Position numbers and translations under genes: made by a program. From positions 1-9,474 of the forward strand of contig JAQBOT010000296.1 of the NCBI GenBank assembly GCA_028287885.1: a stretch of DNA of 9,474 bases, in the 5' to 3' direction. Position 1 is the stretch's first letter. Every line of letters begins with the position of its first letter. The notes beneath the pieces are model-generated. The model searched no databases and was not told where the DNA came from. It was given only the letters and a program-made list of their open reading frames with translations. This document shows, piece after piece, positions 6,084 through 9,474 of this stretch. The DNA is from Pedobacter sp. (GTDB lineage Bacteria; Bacteroidota; Bacteroidia; Sphingobacteriales; Sphingobacteriaceae).

Positions 6084-6902
6084 ATGATTATGCTTAGGAA
6101 ATACTTTCAGGTGTTGCTACTGATTTCGATATGCATGAATTGTTCTTGTAAAAAGATCATTGATCTGAATTTGGAAGATGGGGGGCAGCAGTTGATTATC
6201 GAGGGTGACGTTACAAACCAGCGTGGGATACAGGTCGTAAAAATATCCCGATCACTTGCTGTATCTGCTAGAAACGACTTTCCGGCGGTTTCAGGTGCAC
6301 TGGTGAAGGTGACTGATAACATGGGTAACGTGCTTAATTACAGTGAAACATCGCCAGGAACTTATGCAGTTTTTAACGTAAGTGGGAAACCCGGTCGTAC
6401 CTACACGCTTGAGGTGAAGGTTGATGGACAAACCTATACAGCTATTTCTACAATGCCCGAACCCGTGAAGTTGGATTCTCTTACAGCAACTGAGGAAACT
6501 TTTGGAAAAGAGAAGCGGACTCTAGTGGCTGTAAACTATACGGACCCGATGAAAGTGCCGAATTACTATTTGTTTAAGATGGCAGTTAATGGAGTAAACG
6601 TTGAACGCATCTTCTCTGAAAGCGACTTCTTTACAGACGGTCGGCCTGTGAAAAAGGATCTTTATTTAACTAGTAACGATAATGTGAAGATAGAACAAAG
6701 AGATAATGTTGCTGTAGAAATGCAGTGTATCGATCTTGCAACCTTTACCTACTGGCGGAGCCTGGAGCAGCAATATGCATCCGGCAACCCAAATGATGTG
6801 ACTACACCTTCAAATCCGCCGAACAACTTGAACAATAAGGCGCTCGGGTATTTTAGTGCACATACCACAGAGTTTATGAATGTGGTGATCGCTCAACGGT
6901 GA
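6084..6902 (+). CDS. DUF4249 domain lipoprotein, partner of the TonB receptor
   Basis: This 272-residue protein has a lipoprotein-type signal sequence with a hydrophobic stretch (about 8-17) and three cysteines at 17, 20 and 22. The likely lipidated residue is Cys22, because the sequence after it (KKIIDLNLEDGGQQLIIEGDVTN) matches the usual DUF4249 opening 'C-x-K-x-I-D-L ... I-E-G-x-V-T'. A beta-rich, carboxypeptidase-regulatory-like region (about 35-130) and the conserved C-terminal ALGYFSAH (about 253-260) complete the family pattern. DUF4249 proteins are typically encoded beside TonB-dependent receptors in Bacteroidota; their biochemical role is unestablished, and a surface accessory for ligand capture is the usual inference. 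Only 3 nt separate it from the receptor stop codon, so the two are surely one transcript and probably translationally coupled. A second ATG at 6090 is an equally good start. No acidic surface-export signal directly follows Cys22, so surface exposure is uncertain. Confidence 0.88.
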   Translation: MIMLRKYFQVLLLISICMNCSCKKIIDLNLEDGGQQLIIEGDVTNQRGIQVVKISRSLAVSARNDFPAVSGALVKVTDNMGNVLNYSETSPGTYAVFNVSGKPGRTYTLEVKVDGQTYTAISTMPEPVKLDSLTATEETFGKEKRTLVAVNYTDPMKVPNYYLFKMAVNGVNVERIFSESDFFTDGRPVKKDLYLTSNDNVKIEQRDNVAVEMQCIDLATFTYWRSLEQQYASGNPNDVTTPSNPPNNLNNKALGYFSAHTTEFMNVVIAQR

Positions 6903-6962
6903 AGAACATGATAACCGCTCAACAACAAAAAATATACTGATATTGAAATTCTAAGTCAAAAT

Positions 6963-6993
6963 AAAAGCCCAAATCTATTTGTTTGGGCTTTTT
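6963..6993. terminator. Bidirectional terminator between DUF4249 and YtxH-like genes
   Basis: Arms AAAAGCCCAAA (6963-6973) and TTTGGGCTTTT (6982-6992) are perfect over 11 bp with an 8-nt loop. A T-run follows on the plus strand (6989-6993), and the A-rich 5' side gives T-runs on the minus strand. It serves the two convergent units. Confidence 0.85.
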
Positions 6994-7007
6994 AGAAACG
7001 AATGGTT

Positions 7008-7211
7008 TTACATGCCATTGTATTCATCTGCAGTAGTTGTGTAATCCTGTTTCACCTTGTCTTTAAACTGCATCGCCTTATCCTTTAATCCTGGAAGGGC
7101 ATCCTGAAGATCATCAAACAAAGATTTACCGTCTTCAGGTCGTTTCTTAGTTGCATATTTAACGCCCGCAACCAATGCGGCGCCAACAATAATTGTTTTT
7201 AATAATCCCAT
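7008..7211 (-). CDS. Small YtxH-like single-span membrane protein
   Basis: This 67-residue protein has one N-terminal hydrophobic segment (about 5-19, TIIVGAALVAGVKYA), a basic stop (KKR, 22-24) and a charged amphipathic C-terminal helix rich in Lys, Asp and Gln (about 30-56). This layout resembles YtxH-domain and other small stress-associated membrane-tail proteins of Bacteroidota, but the sequence is too short for a firm family call. It is a stand-alone gene, convergent with the DUF4249 gene and divergent from the cupin gene. The ATG at 7211 is the only sensible start, because the hydrophobic segment begins right after it. The leader is A-rich without a Shine-Dalgarno sequence. No biochemical function can be assigned. 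Confidence 0.75.
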   Translation of the reverse strand: MGLLKTIIVGAALVAGVKYATKKRPEDGKSLFDDLQDALPGLKDKAMQFKDKVKQDYTTTADEYNGM

Positions 7212-7310
7212 TTTTATAGTTCTTTAGGTTAATGTTTCAATATAACAAAACAACGCTGCTTTCAGTTTTAAGTAATTCTTTGTCAAATCCGCAAAGGTTA
7301 TTGTTTTTTT

Positions 7311-7318
7311 TATATTTG
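7311..7318 (+). promoter_or_regulatory. -7 promoter box of the cupin gene
   Basis: TATATTTG matches TAnnTTTG and ends 19 nt before the ATG at 7338, giving a leader of about 12-16 nt. No TTTG sits at the expected -33 distance; the nearest (7279-7282) is 28 nt away. A small dyad ATTTG-GTCT-CAAAT (7314-7327) overlaps the predicted start of transcription. Confidence 0.45.
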
Positions 7319-7337
7319 GTCTCAAATCTCATTTAGC

Positions 7338-7835
7338 ATGTCAAAAGAAAAAAAGGAGTTATTTAGTAGTATAGCCCAGCGGTTAAAATCAGAGGGTTTT
7401 AACGTCGTGAATATAGATGATACCCGTCCATGGGGTGGATTTTTTGTAATTGAAGAAGATCAGGCACAACAATTTGCCAACGTATATTTTAACGGCTTGA
7501 ATGTGGAAGAGCTTAGGATAGGTGGTAAACTTAGTCCGAAAATATTGGTTGTAGCACCCAACATGCGTTTATCCTGGCAGTACCACCATCGCCGTGCAGA
7601 GATCTGGCAGGTTGTAAGCGGGACGGTCGGTGTAATTACAAGTGAGAACGATGAGCAGGGCGATATTCAGACGCTAAATACCGAAAGTAGAATCAAACTG
7701 CAACAAGGAGAAAGGCACCGCTTAATCGGTCTTGACGACTGGGGAGTGGTTTCTGAGATCTGGCAACACACTGATCCAACCAATCCATCCGATGAGTCTG
7801 ACATTGTGCGCGTCCAAGACGATTTTGGAAGATGA
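7338..7835 (+). CDS. Cupin protein related to type II phosphomannose isomerase
   Basis: This 165-residue single-domain cupin has the full motif order of type II mannose-6-phosphate isomerases: RPWGGFFVIEE (30-40), PKILVVAPNMRLSWQ (67-81), HHRRAEIWQVVSGTVGV (83-99), GERHRLIGLDDWG (124-136), SEIWQH (139-144) and the terminal DIVRVQDDFGR (155-165). Candidate metal ligands are Gln81, His83, Glu88 and His127. Canonical enzymes have a second His at the HxH position and an EHW motif; here these are Arg85 and EIW, so the metal site has changed. Proteins of this kind are sometimes annotated as phosphoheptose or mannose-6-phosphate isomerase; a sugar-phosphate substrate is plausible, but I would not assign the isomerase reaction. 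No GDP-mannose pyrophosphorylase domain is fused, and no nucleotide-sugar genes lie nearby. It is probably a monocistronic cytoplasmic protein, because the next gene has its own promoter box. Confidence 0.8.
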   Translation: MSKEKKELFSSIAQRLKSEGFNVVNIDDTRPWGGFFVIEEDQAQQFANVYFNGLNVEELRIGGKLSPKILVVAPNMRLSWQYHHRRAEIWQVVSGTVGVITSENDEQGDIQTLNTESRIKLQQGERHRLIGLDDWGVVSEIWQHTDPTNPSDESDIVRVQDDFGR

Positions 7836-7859
7836 CATAGATAAACAGTTATTCTTTTG

Positions 7860-7867
7860 TACTTTTG
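7860..7867 (+). promoter_or_regulatory. -7 promoter box of the desaturase gene
   Basis: TACTTTTG matches TAnnTTTG and is identical to the -7 box of the tRNA-Ala gene. It ends 51 nt before the desaturase ATG. No TTTG element is found at the normal -33 spacing, so the promoter may be weak or activator-dependent. Confidence 0.45.
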
Positions 7868-7900
7868 TGATTTGAAGGCATTTATAGTCCTTCAAGTCAC
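7867..7900 (+). promoter_or_regulatory. 12-bp dyad at the start of the desaturase transcript
   Basis: Arms GTGATTTGAAGG (7867-7878) and CCTTCAAGTCAC (7889-7900) pair over 12 bp with one G-U and a 10-nt loop. No T-run follows, so it is not a terminator of the cupin gene. It begins at the last base of the -7 box, so it is either an operator over the transcription start or a 5' hairpin of the mRNA leader. Confidence 0.5.
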
Positions 7901-7918
7901 GTAAGTACCAACACCTGT

Positions 7919-8647
7919 ATGATTATTTTATTATTTTTTCTTGCCCACTGGTTTTTATCTCTTTTCTCCCAAACCTTTTTTTTGCATCGTTATGCATCAC
8001 ATAAGATGTTTGTAATGAACAGCTTTTGGGAAAAGTTTTTCTATACCATCACCTTTTTATCTCAAGGTTCCTCTTTTTTAAACCCAAGAGCTTACGCCAT
8101 TCTACACCGAATGCACCATGCGTTTTCGGATACCGAGAGAGATCCGCACTCTCCTCACTTTGTTAAAGATGTCTGGGGTATGATGATTCAAACAAAGAAC
8201 ATCTACCTGAATTACGCCAAATTTAATGTAGAGCCTGAAGAGCAATTCAGAGACCGTTACCCATCATGGCCGATCATTGATAAAATTGGCGATTCATGGA
8301 TCACCCGTTTGGTGTTTATCGGATTTTATATCTGGTTCTATACTGCTTTTGCTACACAATGGTGGATGTTTTTACTATTACCTATACACTTTTTAATGGG
8401 ACCTTTGCACGGTGCAATCGTAAACTGGTGTGGTCATAAATATGGTTATTCGAACCACGATAACAACGATCACAGCAAGAATTCAATTCCGTTGGATTTT
8501 TTAATGATGGGAGAACTGTTCCAAAATAACCATCATAAGAAGCCAAATAGCCCGAACTTCGCATCCAAATGGTTTGAATTTGATCCAACTTACCCAGTGA
8601 TGAAAGTGTTGCATTGGCTCCACATCATACGCATAAGAAAAGTATAA
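7919..8647 (+). CDS. Membrane fatty-acid / acyl-CoA desaturase (short, QNNHH type)
   Basis: This 242-residue integral membrane di-iron desaturase has histidine boxes HRYASH (23-28), HRMHH (63-67) and QNNHH (202-206), plus the auxiliary [14 protein letters not shown] (164-177) that supplies further iron ligands. Hydrophobic segments lie at about 1-20, 36-55 and 131-160. It should insert a cis double bond into a fatty-acyl chain, tuning membrane fluidity, with electrons from a ferredoxin or reductase. The first position of box III is Gln instead of the His of the stearoyl-CoA desaturase consensus HxxHH. The protein is shorter than typical acyl-CoA desaturases (300 or more residues) and begins right at the first membrane segment. 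The ATG at 7919 is the only Met before residue 30, and an in-frame TGA at 7868-7870 limits extension. Chain-length and position specificity cannot be read from the sequence. Confidence 0.9.
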   Translation: MIILLFFLAHWFLSLFSQTFFLHRYASHKMFVMNSFWEKFFYTITFLSQGSSFLNPRAYAILHRMHHAFSDTERDPHSPHFVKDVWGMMIQTKNIYLNYAKFNVEPEEQFRDRYPSWPIIDKIGDSWITRLVFIGFYIWFYTAFATQWWMFLLLPIHFLMGPLHGAIVNWCGHKYGYSNHDNNDHSKNSIPLDFLMMGELFQNNHHKKPNSPNFASKWFEFDPTYPVMKVLHWLHIIRIRKV

Positions 8648-8754
8648 ATAAAGGAACGTAGTGTAAGCCGAGTGGCAAGTTTTTTGCTGCTATTATCCTG
8701 CAACAATCGTTCTAAATTAGAAGATGGTTTAAGATGAACCATTATGATTACATG

Positions 8755-8791
8755 AAAAGGCCAGAACTCTTTAGGGAATTCTGGCCTTTTT
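8755..8791. terminator. Bidirectional terminator between desaturase and helicase genes
   Basis: Arms AAAAGGCCAGAA (8755-8766) and TTCTGGCCTTTT (8779-8790) are perfect over 12 bp with a 12-nt loop. A T-run (8787-8791) follows on the plus strand, and the matching A-run serves the minus strand. It ends both convergent genes, about 108 nt after the desaturase stop codon. Confidence 0.85.
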
Positions 8792-8827
8792 ATATCCGAT
8801 CAGTTATGATCTATTATGTTCAATCAA

Positions 8828-9474
8828 TTATGATCTTCTTCCAGCTTTACTAGGTGTTCTTTTTGCACCACTTAAGTTTGGCTGACGTTCCGGCTTGCGC
8901 TGTCCTGTACCTTTTGCTGCACCGCTTCTTCCTGAACCACCGCTTTTCGCGCCTTTTCCAGGTATCTGGCTCGCTTGCGACATTAAGTCCTGCCAGCTCA
9001 TTGTATACGGATTATCATCAGCTACAGGGATCTTCCTTGCAATCAGTTTTTCAATATCCTTTAGAAAGTCTTTTTCTTCAGCATCGCAGAAAGAGAAAGC
9101 TGTTCCACTTAATCCTGCACGTCCAGTACGACCTATCCTGTGTACATATGTTTCAGGAACATTGGGCAGTTCAAAGTTGATCACGTAAGCAAGTTCATCC
9201 ACATCAATTCCACGTGCAGCGATATCCGTTGCAACAAGAATCCTTGTAGCCTTCGCTTTGAAGTTTGTCAAGGCACGCTGACGCGCATTCTGGGATTTGT
9301 TACCATGGATCGCTTCTGCTTTAACACCAACCTTAATCAGGTCTTTGACAATGCGATCTGCACCATGCTTGGTACGGGTAAATACAAGCGCCGTCTCAAT
9401 CGTTTTATCTTTAAGAATGTGGATCAAAAGATCTTTTTTCTTATTCTTCTCTACGTAATAAATCGACTGTTCAA
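8828..9474 (-). CDS. RhlE-type DEAD-box RNA helicase, C-terminal part (5' end beyond window)
   Basis: The visible 214 codons cover helicase domain 2 and the tail of an ATP-dependent RNA helicase. They include motif IV (ALVFTRTKHGAD), the RhlE-type stretch AIHGNKSQNARQRAL, motif V (VATDIAARGID) and motif VI (HRIGRTGRAG). A low-complexity basic tail rich in Gly, Ser, Lys and Arg forms the last 45 or so residues and probably contacts RNA. The frame stays open to the window edge (EQSIYYVEKNKKKDLL precedes the in-frame TTG at 9427, matching the family), so the TTG is internal and the gene is truncated by the window, not broken. Motifs I-III lie outside. Bacteroidota usually carry several RhlE paralogues with roles in ribosome assembly, RNA decay or cold growth; which one this is cannot be told. 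Confidence 0.93.
   Translation of the reverse strand, partial: EQSIYYVEKNKKKDLLIHILKDKTIETALVFTRTKHGADRIVKDLIKVGVKAEAIHGNKSQNARQRALTNFKAKATRILVATDIAARGIDVDELAYVINFELPNVPETYVHRIGRTGRAGLSGTAFSFCDAEEKDFLKDIEKLIARKIPVADDNPYTMSWQDLMSQASQIPGKGAKSGGSGRSGAAKGTGQRKPERQPNLSGAKRTPSKAGRRS

Noticed and set aside
6873..6935. Apparent duplication of the end of the DUF4249 gene (GCTCAAC context repeated just after the stop, encoding a similar IAQ / TAQ tail)
   Set aside because: The second copy is in a different frame and only partly similar; it is a short local duplication at most, with no sign of a frameshifted gene.
7338..8647. Cupin and desaturase genes as one operon
   Set aside because: The 83-nt gap contains a full -7 box and a large dyad in front of the desaturase, so separate transcription is more likely, although read-through is possible because no terminator separates them.
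8801..8836. Near-identical 12-mers CAGTTATGATCT and CAATTATGATCT, 24 nt apart
   Set aside because: There are only two short copies, one overlapping the helicase stop codon; nothing suggests a functional repeat array.
8734..8853. A 39-codon plus-strand ORF between the desaturase and the helicase
   Set aside because: It runs straight through the bidirectional terminator hairpin and into the end of the helicase gene, so it is a chance reading frame.
9425..9427. TTG as the start of the helicase gene
   Set aside because: The reading frame continues upstream to the window edge with residues typical of RhlE proteins, so the codon is internal and the gene is simply cut by the window.

Overview
The window looks like chromosome from a Bacteroidota species, most likely a Sphingobacteriaceae relative (Sphingobacterium/Pedobacter-like); the family-level placement is inference. 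The phylum call rests on several independent signs. There are textbook Bacteroidota promoters (TTTG, then 19-20 nt, then TAnnTTTG) before the tRNA and before the TonB-dependent receptor. Shine-Dalgarno sequences are generally absent before the starts. There is also a TonB-dependent receptor paired with a DUF4249 lipoprotein, an RhlE-type DEAD-box helicase and a short QNNHH-type desaturase. The DNA is moderately AT-rich throughout, and I see no transposase, integrase, CRISPR array or phage gene.

Layout. Positions 38-1246 (minus) encode a soluble GAF-domain histidine kinase. A divergent intergenic region carries its promoter and that of a tRNA-Ala(GGC) at 1442-1515, which is followed by a strong intrinsic terminator. 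Positions 1747-2427 (plus) encode a solute-binding-protein-3 fold protein with no signal peptide. It converges on a PaaE-like FAD/NAD(P)H/2Fe-2S reductase at 2452-3504 (minus). The 245-nt region 3505-3749 is the most densely structured non-coding part. It holds a 15-bp hairpin followed by a T-run, and then a consensus promoter whose spacer is filled by a 21-bp dyad. That promoter drives a two-gene unit: a TonB-dependent receptor (3750-6080) and, 3 nt later, a DUF4249 lipoprotein (6084-6902). A bidirectional terminator separates this unit from a small YtxH-like membrane protein (7008-7211, minus). Two separately promoted plus-strand genes follow: a cupin resembling type II phosphomannose isomerase (7338-7835) and a membrane fatty-acid/acyl-CoA desaturase (7919-8647). 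After another bidirectional terminator, the 3' part of an RhlE-type helicase (8828-9474, minus) runs off the right edge.

How the genes may work together. The only clear operon is receptor plus DUF4249 lipoprotein, an outer-membrane uptake or surface pair with unknown ligand; its promoter architecture suggests control by a DNA-binding regulator. The reductase and the desaturase could be an electron donor/acceptor pair but are 4.4 kb apart and not co-transcribed, so this is only a hypothesis. The remaining genes look like single-gene housekeeping or regulatory units. I found no clearly new multi-gene system. The points most worth a second look are the receptor promoter (dyad operator, near-leaderless start, upstream hairpin RNA), the signal-less binding protein, the altered cupin metal motif, and the 12-bp dyad at the start of the desaturase transcript.
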